DNA of 64,000 nt from Carettochelys insculpta. Lineage: Eukaryota > Chordata > Testudines > Carettochelyidae. A model generated the notes under the pieces. It ran no database searches, was not told where the DNA came from, and worked only from the letters and a program-made list of their open reading frames with translations. Positions within the stretch are counted from its first letter, which is position 1, and every line of letters starts with the position of its first letter. This document shows, piece by piece, positions 55,141 to 64,000 of the stretch. The position numbers and the translations under genes are program-made. The stretch is from positions 4,545,837-4,609,836 of the forward strand of contig NC_134158.1 in the NCBI RefSeq assembly GCF_033958435.1. The letters run 5' to 3'.

Positions 55141-56431
55141 GCCTGTGAAGCCTCAGTGACCCTCCACATCAGGACCAGAGCCCTAGTGGCACGTTTTTCA
55201 CCAAAGCCTCCAGGGCGGAATTGTTACCACTGGCACCTTCCAATTCAGCAAACAACCGAGTCAGTTCCAGGAAGGGAAAAACACCCAGCACTTGCTGAAG
55301 GTGGGGTACAGTGTGAGCTCAGGAAAGGGAAACTCACCCTGTTCCCCAGCCCAGAGGGAGCCATGGCTGCAGGGAGCCCCCTGGAAAGTCTCCAGGAAGA
55401 AGCCACATGTCCCGTCTGTCTGGAGTATTTCACAGCCCCGGTCACTCTGGAGTGTGGGCACAACTTCTGCCGAGCCTGCATCAGCCAGTGCTGGGAGGGA
55501 CCCGACCCAACCGCCTCCTGCCCTCAGTGCAGAAAACCTGTGCAACAGAGACACCTCCGGCCCAACAGGCAGCTGGCAAACATGGCAGAACTCGTCAAAT
55601 GGCTGAGTTTGCAGGCAGCGAAGGGAGCAGGCAGGGACGGGGTGTGTGGGGAGCACCAGGAGGCTCTGAAACTGTTCTGTGAAGAGGATCAAACCCCCAT
55701 CTGTGTGGTGTGTGATAGATCCAAGGCTCACTGCGCTCACACTGTGGTTCCCATAGAGGAGGCTGACCAGGAGTACAAGGTACAGAGCTGCTGTCCAGGC
55801 TGATGGGTAATAACTTTGCGTTTTACTGACAAGTCAATGGCACCATTCCGGTGTGTGCAGCCTTCAGGGCCTGAAAGTTGCTATACAAATTAGTGATGCT
55901 GCAGTATAGCAAAAAGGCAATAAAGGAAGTTTTTAAGTTTGTCTTTGTGAGGGACACCCCTCCCCCCTGTGCTGTATGGAAAATGGGCTGTGACTGTAAA
56001 TCTGTATAACTTAGAGATGCTTTGAATAAAAGATGTTTTGTGACCGATTATGTTTAATGTTCTGACCTGCTGAGTGTGTAATTCGTGTGAGTAGTTGGAA
56101 ATACGCCCTGTGTGCTTGTTTAGCATTAGAGGTGCTAAAAACAGCCATTGCTGGAGATTCTGGAGTTAGTTTTCCTCAGGCCCAGCAATTAACCTGAGGG
56201 CTTGTAAGTGGCTTTTGATCTGTAGGTCTCGGAGATGGCTGCTTTAAAGACATGTAACTCTGTCACCTGGTGCAGGCCTCCATTTTGGGGGGATGCTTAA
56301 CGAATGCCTGTGGGGAGGAGTGGGGAAAGAGGGAGCCTATTTAAGCAATAGGTGTGTTTCAGCCCAGTATTTGGGCCAGCTTCACTTTTTGTTTCTAGCC
56401 TGCCTTCGAAATAGCCTGACATCCCCTGAGG

Positions 56432-56702
56432 CTACGTCTGCTCTTACTGGGAATGTCAGTGGCTGCTACGCAACTTTAGTTACACCAATTGCATTCCGAA
56501 AATCAATTCTGCAGCCGTCACCTTTGGTCCCTGTCCTCACTGCCAAATGTCGATGGGTGCGCTCCTCCGGTCGGCATTCCTTCATCCGTGCGGCTTGCAA
56601 GGAGCTTCGGGGGCAACCTAGGCCCCAGAATGAGCCGTTTCACGCAGGTGCAAAACAACGCCCCAGAAGATCGTCCCTTCCGTGACCCGTGTAGACCTGC
56701 CC
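56432..56702 (+). mobile_element. short TIR transposon in intron 1 of TRIM copy 2
   Basis: Counterpart of 35769-36038 at the same intron position, so inherited through the gene duplication. Confidence 0.5.
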
Positions 56703-56704
56703 TA

Positions 56705-57122
56705 AGGCTGTGTCCGCACTGCAGGGTTTTCAGCAGTAACTTATCTCAGTGTTCTAACACCTAAATAAGTTATTTCCGAGATGAGCGCTCACACTGCCAG
56801 AGCATTTCAATACGGAGCATTCACACGAGAGAGCCCAGATTTGACATAAGAGCTACAACCAGGTGTCTCCAAAGAGGCCAATTAAGTCTTAATTTCCTCT
56901 CCTTCGTACACACTGAGTCAGTTTCAAATTGGAAAGGGGGAGGAGGTCAGTGGAAGTTGTTTGTTTTGGGGGAGTTACGATTTTGAGTTAAATGCCCTGT
57001 TAGACCAGACTAGCAAGCTTTGCACTGTGGGCACAGGGGTTTGTGGGATCTGCCCCCCACCTATAAAGGGGCTTTTCTGGGAAAACAAACAAACAAAACC
57101 AAAACCAGTGTAGACAAGTCCT
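56705..57122 (+). mobile_element. Harbinger-type MITE in intron 1 of TRIM copy 2
   Basis: Counterpart of 36042-36457 with the same TAA flanks and ends. Confidence 0.55.
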
Positions 57123-58594
57123 AAGAAACACAGAGATCGTTACTGGAGACCCAGGCTGGGATGCGATTCTTTTTCACCAAAAGATTTTACCTGCTTTAAA
57201 GGCAGCTGTGACTCGATGACGCCCATCTCACCAGCACTGAGCAGTGAAGAGGAGCAGCGGTTGGGAGGGAAAGACGCGCTGCTGAAGGCCCCAGGCCCAG
57301 CAGGGAGAGGAGGTTCCCACTGGGAGGCTGAACTCCTGCGCAGCTCCACGAGGGGTTAAACTCAGATGCTGCGGCCGGCACTAGAGGAGGTCGCTGGGCT
57401 GAACGCTGTGTGGGCCTCAGGTGCCCTCAGCTCACCCACAACAGGGCTCAGATGGAGCAGCTGATTCACCCCCATGTGACTCCAGTGCCCTGGAATGTGC
57501 TGCACCTCTCGGCAATTCGCAAGTACCCACAAAGCTTTGGGCAGAATCCAGATCTCTCGCAAATTACTAAAAAGCCCTAACGTGAATTGGTAACACGTCT
57601 GGCTGTGACCAGCCCTGGGGCTGCACTAATAACGTGTCCTCTCCTGGGGAGTATTGACCTCACAAAGATTAACAGTTATCTTGAGTTCTGGGGGCGAATA
57701 CCCAGCGCCACCCCCCTCTCGACCCAAAGTAAAACCTCCCAAATCCTTTGTGTTTCCTCAGGGAAAAATCCAGGCCTGTTTGAAGACTCTGAGAGAAGAG
57801 AGAGAAAAGCTGCTGGGACTGAAAGCGACTGGAGAGGGGAAAAGCCGGGAGTACCTGGTAGGTGCCTGTTGTTATGAACCATCAGGGCTGGCAGAGGGAG
57901 GTCGGTTTGGAGGCAGACTCCTGTGTGGCCTTGGTGAAGGAGGGCAAGTGAGTGTCTCTGTGATCGGGGATTGGTGGGTTAGAGCCGTGTGCAGACAAGC
58001 CCTGAGCTTCCATTGCAGCTAGAGTGTAAATGGCTCAGGGCAGGGATTCCACTGCAGGGGATGAGTTAGTATCTGTCCCTTGTGCCTTTCCCACAAACCC
58101 TCCCCAAGGGAACGGACTGTCCCCAGGCAGTGCTGCCTGCTGGGTCTGCTCCTTTGGTTCACACACACTTCCTTCTTTTTTCTCCACTTGCGTCTCTGTC
58201 AGTGCGGCGCTGAGCCCGGCCTCCTGCCGCTCAGGGTCTGAACTTCAACAGCCCATGAATGACAGAATATGTAGAGAATGACAGGCCTGGAAACCTCCCT
58301 TTCAGAGGTAACAGGGGCCAAACGGGAAACTGTGAGAGAATCCTTTATCTTGTATGCCCAGAATAGAGTCAAACGTCAGATATCAGGTTTTCCAAAGACG
58401 TTCTCCCTCCTGCGCACTCAGCTCCCCATGACAGGGCCCAGGCTCCACCCATGTCCCTGACCAGCCCGTCCCCTGTCTTCCTACAGAAACAGACACAAAC
58501 CGAGAGGCAGAAAATCGTGTGGGAATTCCAGCAGCTGCGGCAGTTCCTGGGCTGTGGAAGTTCAGACCCTGAGCGGTATCGAGGACGTGAGTGA

Positions 58595-59637
58595 CGTATG
58601 AATAAATTTGAATATTGAGTAGGCCAAGTCAATCACACCAGAGCAATGGACTGGACTAAAACTGAGTCCTTACCAATGCTCCCAGGATTTTACCCCGCGA
58701 CCCTGCTCGCTGTCTACGGTGGGTCTAATCACAACGGGGTTTCAGGGTGTGTGAACTGCGCTGCTGCGGTGTGTTTACCCAAGGAAGAAAATACAAACAA
58801 GATGTCAGGTTCAAACAGGGAGACAGGGTTTATTTTATAACTCAAAAGTATGAATTTTGGTAAGCTAACTTGCACAAAAGATGTAAGCCCTTGTTTTTGT
58901 GGAATAGGCACAGGATTTGAATACTATGGCTTGTAGCCTTAAACAATAGGTAACTGCTGTAACAGCACTGCTATCTAATCCCTCAGCTACTTACTGTGCT
59001 TCCGGGACGGACCGTGCAGCCTTCGATGCGTGCTGTAAAATGGAAAGATTAACTTCAGAGCCGAGTTATATTTATTTATTTATTCCTGGATCTTCCTGAG
59101 GTTCACCAGGTCGCTCAACCCTTGGCCGACTACCGCGGGGAGCAGATCTTATAAGAATAAGAATTTGCCTGCACTAAGCTAGGTCAATTCTCTAGTTAAG
59201 TGGGTTGCCCTGCTGGCCAAGCAGGGGAGAGCCCAGTATTTGCGGGGTTTCCTTCTGAGAGGTTTTCCCCTTAGTTAAGTAGTGGGGTTTTCCTAGTTAA
59301 AGGTTATCCCCTCAAAAATGGTACTGCCTATTTCGACCACCTTGTTATGGTAGCCCTTTATTGCAGACCTTTATTACCCTTAAACCTTATTAACCTTATT
59401 AACCTTATTACCTTATTAACCAATCAGTTTGCAACTTTTCAAACCATAACTTCATACATATTCATAGCCCGCCGAATATTAATTGCAACTGTCATTTTCT
59501 AACTGTCATTCTCCGGCGGCCATTTTGTATTTCTAAAACTTCATTTTAACAGTGAATATGGTTTTTTAATTTATCTAATTTTGATGTGGTTTGTGAGGGA
59601 AATATGTCACCACTGCTGGTAAAGCAGATTATAGATC
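58595..59637. other. spacer sequence of the inverted duplication, no gene recognised
   Basis: Unique sequence between the broken TRIM exon 3 and the right arm. It includes a tandem ACCTTATTA repeat at about 59,385-59,420 and a TTTATTTATTTATTTA run near 59,070. AT-rich in its second half. No family or RNA gene recognised; LTR-like features on the minus strand are too weak to call. Confidence 0.4.
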
Positions 59638-60066
59638 TTAAATGCTTAGCTTAAGAGCTGTTTGGTTAGGGTGCAGGGCAACCATACAGACACCACAGCT
59701 CATGGACAGGGACATATAAATCACCTCAGATGAGGATATTTCTACAAGCGGCAGGAGTTTCAGAGCCTCCTGGTGCTCCCCACACACCCCGTCCCCTCCT
59801 GCTCCCTTAGCTGCCTGCAAACTCAGCCGTTTGACGAGTTCTGCCATGTTTGCCAGCTGCCTGTTGGGCCGGAGGTGTCTCTGTTGCACAGGTTTTCTGC
59901 ACTGAGGGCAGGAGGCGGTTGGGTTGGGTCCCTCCCAGCACTGGCTGATGCAGGCTCGGCAGAAGTTGTGCCCACACTCCAGAGTGACCGGGGCTGTGAA
60001 ATACTCCAGACAGACGGGACATGTGGCTTCTTCCTGGAGACTTTCCAGGGGGCTCCCTGCAGCCAT
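59638..60066 (-). pseudogene. TRIM copy 3: RING-only frame, truncated inside the B-box
   Basis: Minus-strand copy of TRIM exon 1 in the right arm. ATG at 60066 opens 142 codons. The RING is complete (C16, C19, C31, H33, C36, C39, C53, C56). The B-box keeps only C95 and H98 (GVCGEHQEALKL), after which at 59756 the duplication ends and a foreign 38-residue tail follows (LPLVEISSSEVIYMSLS...). No donor site or further exons remain. The frame upstream of the ATG is also open but is 5' flank. Confidence 0.75.
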
Positions 60067-60289
60067 GGCTCCCTCTGGGCTGGGGAACAGGGTGAGTTTC
60101 CCTTTCCTGAGCTCACACTGTACCCCACCTTCAGCAAGTGCTGGGCGTTTTTCCCTTCCTGGAACTGACTCGGTTGTTTGCTGAATTGGAAGGTGCCAGT
60201 GGTAACAATCCCGCCCTGGAGGCTTTGGTGAAAAACGTGCCACTAGGGCTCTGGTCCTGATGTGGAGGGTCACTGAGGCTTCACAGGCA

Positions 60290-60545
60290 CATGAGCATCC
60301 ACTTGTCCCAAGGAGCTTTCAGGAGCTAGTTGGGTCTGTGTGTGTAAGACGTCACCTGCTACTGGACAGATCCATCAAAGAGAACCACAGACCCCCATGC
60401 ACAGCCCCCAGCTAAAATCTCTCCAGCACTTCTTCAGGGATTTACAGCTCATCCTAGATGACAATGACAGGGATTACTACCTTCCCCAGGTCTGTCTCCA
60501 CAGACTGCTGGGGAACAATTTTAACAACAATTTCACCAAATTGTA
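60290..60545 (+). repeat. PLE fragment, right arm
   Basis: Mirror of 54880-55140, encoding TGQIHQREPQTPMHSPQLKS and LQHFFRDLQLILDD on the plus strand. Confidence 0.6.
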
Positions 60546-60588
60546 AATCAGGTTTAACCATGCTGGAGACGTATTGTATCCATCATAT

Positions 60589-60900
60589 TTATAGGTGTTG
60601 TTTCAGGAGATGCGCTAAAACCTTAACATTCCCAGATAACACCCAATACATTTCACCTTCCAGCGTCACTAAGCTGAGAATCTGCATTTCAGTACACCCA
60701 GTCACCAGGGCAGTTTTATTTCCTAATTCCATCTCTTTCTTGTTTAGCAACCAGGTGATAGAGTTCAGCCACTGCCACACTTTCCATCTAGCTTTCAAGT
60801 TTCCCGAACCTATTTGGACCAGATCCATATTGGCATGCACCTGCTTTTGAATAAGACTATCTTGCAGCTGTGACAAGCGGCTCAACTTGTTTTTGATCAC
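60589..60900 (-). pseudogene. 103-residue coding relic, right arm, unbroken
   Basis: Minus-strand open frame, KNKLSRLSQLQDSLIQ then NLKARWKVWQWLNSITWLL and CTEMQILSLVTLEGEMYWVL. It lies just downstream of the ERV LTR (60915-61704, also minus). The helix-rich N-terminal half and Trp-rich middle could belong to a retroviral structural or envelope protein, but I do not recognise it. It may be the leftover interior of the ERV. The left-arm copy is split by a transposon. Confidence 0.4.
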
Positions 60901-60914
60901 CTCTGTTGTCAGAT

Positions 60915-61704
60915 GCTACCAGCGTGCTGCTCTGCTCTCTCTAGTGTTGGTATCACTCGGCTGCGTGCGCGTGTTCCCTCTGCGCTGCCCCAGCTCTGCA
61001 GATAGCCGACACAGCAGACCCGAAGAGAACCCCCAATGACCACAGAGTCTAGTAAGGTGCGAAGGCACGTCGGCCAGGTTTATTGCCGTATTGGACACAA
61101 TAGTAGTTCCCTGTAGACTTCTTAGTCTAAGTCAGGGCATACTACAAATATGCACCCACGGTCAACGGACTCGGCTCAGTCAGTGGCAGGACTTTCCACT
61201 GCCCCCTTGGCCGGACCCAGACTACACCCCAGGAGTACATTCTTATACACAGGTACAAACAATTCACACATCACTCCTGACGTACTGAGGTACAACCCTT
61301 TGTACGTAGTCAGGTGCCGCCTCTCACCTTGTACGTGTTGGTTCGAACAAAACAACTCTATCCATCATGTTACCCTTCTGCCCCTGTCACTGGGATGGGT
61401 CGGCCTGTTCTTTCTTCTCTGTGGAATGTTCCAGGGTCGGGTGTTCTGGTGCCATGTTCATACTTCAATATGCTGGGTAGCTCTGTTTATGCACCATCAG
61501 CCCTCCTCATGCCAGCGTCTGTGAGCAATGCATCCCTTCAGCGCACAGCTGCGCTTTGCTTTCTGTTAGCAAAGGCTTGACCATTACTTTAGTTCAGGCC
61601 TAAGGCCTCATACTGGGCCTCTACTTACTATAGACACAACTGAGTTGTGATGCAGACAAGGGATACAACTTAACTGCAATGCTAGGAGGGAGCAAGGCCT
61701 TACA
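60915..61704 (-). repeat. ERV LTR, right arm
   Basis: Mirror of the LTR at 53010-53790; it starts TGTAAGGCC at 61704 on the minus strand and keeps the TATA-like and AATAAA elements. Confidence 0.6.
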
Positions 61705-62510
61705 GTACGTACTATCTAACCCTGAGTGACACAGAGGGAAATAGAAACTGCAGAATTTATACGCAAGTCCTCAGACATGAAACTGTACCTCATACACAAA
61801 ACCAACACTAACCAAACACACCTTTCTGCTACACTCGCTGTCAGGGGAAGGGAAAGGAGAACCGGGCTCCAGCCCTCTCTCTGCAGCCCCCTCCTCCAGC
61901 TGGTGGTGATACTCTGGGGCTACCCCAAGTCACCTGTGGCCTTCATATGGTGGGCAGGCTGTGGGGTGGGGCAGGCTCTGGGAGCTGCCCACCAGTCTCC
62001 ATGGGGCTCCCGCTCCCCTGCGGGCTGCGTGGGCAGGGAGTGAGGGTCTGAGAGGCTGTCCCTCTACAGCAGCTGCCTGCAGAGCGTAGGCGGTATAAGG
62101 AGGGGCAGACTCTGGGGGGGCAGGTGATGTGGGGGGCAGGCTCCACAGAGCTATCCCCCTGGAGCTGCCTCCGCATTGCCCGCAGGTTGGCTTTGGGGGG
62201 GGGGGGGGGGGCTGTTTCCCCCTCCAGGCTGCTTTGGGGGGCGTGTCTGTGCAGGTTTTTTCTCATCATTTGGGGCTGCGTTGCGGTATCTTTTTTGTTT
62301 TACTTTGTGGTTTCCTTGTCACTTGAGGCCTCTACCATTTTCTGTAGTCAGCGGCCTCCAGCCCCGAAAAGGTTCCCTGCTCCTGCCACACGCCTGGCTG
62401 AATTCTGCTCTTCTTCCTCCTTTCTGCTCCAGTCTGATTTTTCTCTTCTTTGTCCTTGCTGGCGCCTGATTGAATACTTTTGGTGGCTGCCAAGGTGTGT
62501 GGTTGACACC
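61705..62510. other. U2 upstream flank, right arm, no gene recognised
   Basis: Mirror of 52206-53009. A homopolymer G run at about 62,196-62,210 is longer than its partner. No gene recognised. Confidence 0.4.
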
Positions 62511-62636
62511 GGTTCTGCAGTCCGGTGGTCTGATGGTCTGAAGAAGTAGGTCTGTCCCACCAAAGCTCACCGAATAAATTATTTTGCTAGTCTTTAAAGT
62601 GCTACTTGACTGCTTTTTGTTTTGGTTCTGCAGTCC
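62511..62636 (+). mobile_element. PLE tail with 13-bp target duplication, right arm
   Basis: A 100-bp PLE 3' end (62524-62623) between two copies of GGTTCTGCAGTCC (62511-62523 and 62624-62636). It contains CTGAAGA, a TAGG-TCTGT-CCCA stem-loop and CAAAG, a mutated hammerhead-like core. The same tail precedes U2 copies C and D, so the insertion happened before the U2 units multiplied. Confidence 0.75.
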
Positions 62637-62960
62637 ATACAGGGTTAACAGCTCGATGGGATCAGCATGCTGCAGCGAGGGGTCGGGCTTTATGCAGATT
62701 AGCTGATCGCTTCGGGAGAGAAACAACCACCACAGATGCAGCTCACAGGTCTGGCGGAATAACTTGTTTTAGAGCTGAATTATCTGGTGGGAGAGGTTTT
62801 GCTTTGACCAGCTAGAAAGGAGCTGCAGGATGAAGAACGTCGGTGTACTTGCCAATCTGTGAAAATCTTGTTGTAATGCTCACGTGATGCATTGGCTTTA
62901 GTCGTCATGACATACAAAAGTGTCCAGACAGGTGGGCTGTGTAAAATGTTCATAGCATTA
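62637..62960 (+). promoter_or_regulatory. U2 snRNA promoter copy E, right arm
   Basis: Shared U2 upstream region with octamer-like ATGCAGAT at 62692-62699, GAGAGGTTTTGCTTTGACCA, and ACAAAAGTGTCCAGACAGGTGG near its end. The normal U2 start is missing: after TGTAAAATGTTCATA comes a C-, T- and A-rich run. Confidence 0.6.
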
Positions 62961-63023
62961 AATCATCCTGCCCCCCCTTTTTTTTTTTAAAAAAAAAATA
63001 TAAATAAAAGAAAGAAAGGTCAA

Positions 63024-63037
63024 GGTCAAGTGTAGTA
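63024..63037 (+). pseudogene. U2 snRNA remnant (nucleotides about 25-38), right arm
   Basis: GGTCAAGTGTAGTA, one mismatch from U2 25-38, followed directly by Utopia sequence at 63038. It marks the same insertion point as in copy C although most of the U2 5' end is gone. Confidence 0.6.
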
Positions 63038-64000
63038 TTTGAGATCACCTGCAAATGAAGTGTCAGTAATCTTGGCCTACTTTTTTGTTGGCCAGTAACT
63101 TTATCTGTTTTGCACAATGGTATTTTATGCACTGTGCATGGTTGAACTGCATCCATCTCAGCAGAGCCATCCAGCATGGGAACTGTAACAGAGGATGTGG
63201 ATACTCTAAGGATACTCTGTGCTATGTTCTCTGTGGATGTCTGGTTCTCTCCAGGACCTGGCAACTACAGCATAACGCAATCCTAGATTGATTTATCGAG
63301 GCCCTCCCGGCAGCCCTGGGTGGAGTGACAGTGGACTGCATCATCCCGGACACCAAAAGCCTGCTCAGACCAGACATCGTAATAACTAACGAGCAGGCAA
63401 AGAAGATCACCATGGTGGATGTCTCCATCCCCTTCGAAAACCTGTCAGTGGCCTTCCGGGAAGCAAGGGCAAAGACGCTAGATAAATACACACCGCTAAG
63501 GACACAGGGCTACAAAGTGGAGGTACATGCCCTGCTGGTGGGTGCCCTGGGGGCCTGGGACCCCCAGAACAAAATGGTCCTCGACGCCTGCGGCATCAGC
63601 CGCCACTATGCCCGCCTCACGCGACAGCTAATGGTGTCAGATGCCATCAGATGGTCCCAGGACGTCTACACAGAGCATATTACAGGCCTCTGCCAATATC
63701 AGGACAAATAACTGCCCAACTACCCAGAACTCATCTAACGGGCCCTACTACACAGAGAGAAGCCATCTCTTTACCCTTTCCCTAGACTCTCTTTTCTTTT
63801 TTTCTTTTCCTCTCTGCCTCCCTTCGCAGTGCGTTCCTCCCTCGTTCCCTTTCCACTCATCGACCACGACCCAGCCAACACGGAATATGGGTAACGAGGA
63901 CACGTGACGAGATGACGAACACGATACAGGACTGGGCTAAGTGGAAGCATTGGCTTCCACCCACCTTTTGAACTATTGCTGAAGTTCCACTTCCCTTCCA
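63038..64000 (+). mobile_element. Utopia-type LINE, second lineage, right arm copy (E-right)
   Basis: Mirror of E-left on the plus strand. Cys/His part at 63085-63291 (NCNRGCGYSKDTLCYVLCGC), a stop, then the endonuclease frame 63325-63711 with RPDIVITNEQAKKITMVDV and the conserved VHALLVGALGAWDPQN and YTEHITGL tail. A pyrimidine-rich 3' UTR runs off the window. Confidence 0.75.

Larger units (their letters stand above)
50717..55673. repeat. inverted duplication, left arm
   Basis: Pairs with the reverse complement of 59756-64000 at very high similarity. From the inner end outward the arm holds TRIM exon 1 and its upstream DNA, a PLE fragment, a coding relic, an ERV LTR, U2 upstream DNA with a PLE insertion, the U2 promoter and Utopia E. 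It is 712 bp longer than the right arm because of the transposon at 54019-54728. The inner breakpoint lies inside TRIM exon 1 at 55673; the outer end is not reached because the right arm runs off the window. Confidence 0.9.
55363..58594 (+). pseudogene. truncated TRIM gene copy 2 (RING, B-box, start of coiled coil)
   Basis: Exons 55363-55779 (417 bp), 57762-57857 (96 bp) and a broken third exon from 58487 match the intact TRIM gene in size, borders and phase. Exon 1 has all RING and B-box ligands (CPVCLEYF, CGHNFCRACI, CGEHQEALKLFCEEDQ). Exon 3 starts with KQTQTERQKIVWEFQQLRQF and then leaves TRIM sequence at 58550, reading a short foreign tail to TGA at 58592-58594. The open product would be 206 residues with no SPRY. 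No micro-exon, exon 5 or SPRY exon follows. A dominant-negative RING/B-box product is conceivable, but pseudogene is the default call. The two copies also share the transposons of intron 1. Confidence 0.8.
59756..64000. repeat. inverted duplication, right arm (runs off the window)
   Basis: Reverse complement of 50717-55673 apart from the missing transposon and scattered substitutions and small indels, for example in the G-run at 62,196-62,210. It ends inward at 59756 in TRIM exon 1 and continues beyond 64000. The two arms face away from a 4.08-kb spacer. Confidence 0.9.

Noticed and set aside
50717..64000. Inverted duplication as a simple assembly artefact
   Set aside because: The arms differ by substitutions, small indels and a 710-bp transposon with a clear empty site, and the spacer is unique.

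Overview
This is a vertebrate nuclear window. It has spliced KRAB zinc-finger and TRIM genes, CpG islands, CR1 LINEs, Penelope-like elements (PLEs), a MIR-type SINE and many short TIR transposons. The repeat mix (CR1, Neptune-like PLEs, Utopia-type LINEs at U2 snRNA genes) points to a sauropsid, most likely a turtle, with a crocodilian as the alternative. This is inferred from repeat content only.

Layout. 1-6.7 kb is intergenic: a CR1 tail, a 714-bp TIR element with a 3-bp target duplication, and a possible solo LTR. 6.7-14.6 kb is a KRAB zinc-finger gene on the minus strand. Three coding exons join in frame to 457 residues, a long decayed finger tail lies behind a frameshift, a PLE sits antisense in an intron, and a CpG island lies at the 5' end. 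14.9-31 kb holds two tandem segmental duplications. Each has an LTR, a U2 snRNA gene copy with its promoter, and a 3-kb block with a CpG island. Utopia LINE insertions, TRIM exon relics and an unrecognised two-exon coding relic lie among them. 34.7-42.8 kb is an apparently intact six-exon TRIM gene (466 residues: RING, B-box, coiled coil, PRY-SPRY). 44.5-46.1 kb is a CR1 with an open reverse-transcriptase frame. 46.1-48.0 kb is a U2 snRNA gene split exactly after nucleotide 38 by a 5'-truncated Utopia element, followed by a third copy of the 3-kb block. 50.7-64 kb is a large inverted duplication (arms of about 4.25 kb without a later 0.7-kb insertion, separated by a 4.1-kb spacer). Each arm carries a second Utopia lineage at the same U2 position, a PLE with a 13-bp target duplication, an ERV LTR and the first exon of a TRIM gene.

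The main biological story is a decayed cluster of U2 snRNA gene copies. They keep a DSE-like octamer upstream and a 3'-box-like element downstream, and restriction-like-endonuclease LINEs (Utopia type) have hit them repeatedly at one site. The Utopia 3' UTR carries a variable tandem repeat that resembles the 5' domain of U2. Next to this is a TRIM family that has expanded and broken up by inverted duplication, leaving one intact gene, one truncated copy and one RING-only copy. A transposon present in one arm, with its empty site in the other, orders the events. Exon and family calls rest on reading the sequence and on known family signatures; no alignment program or database was run.
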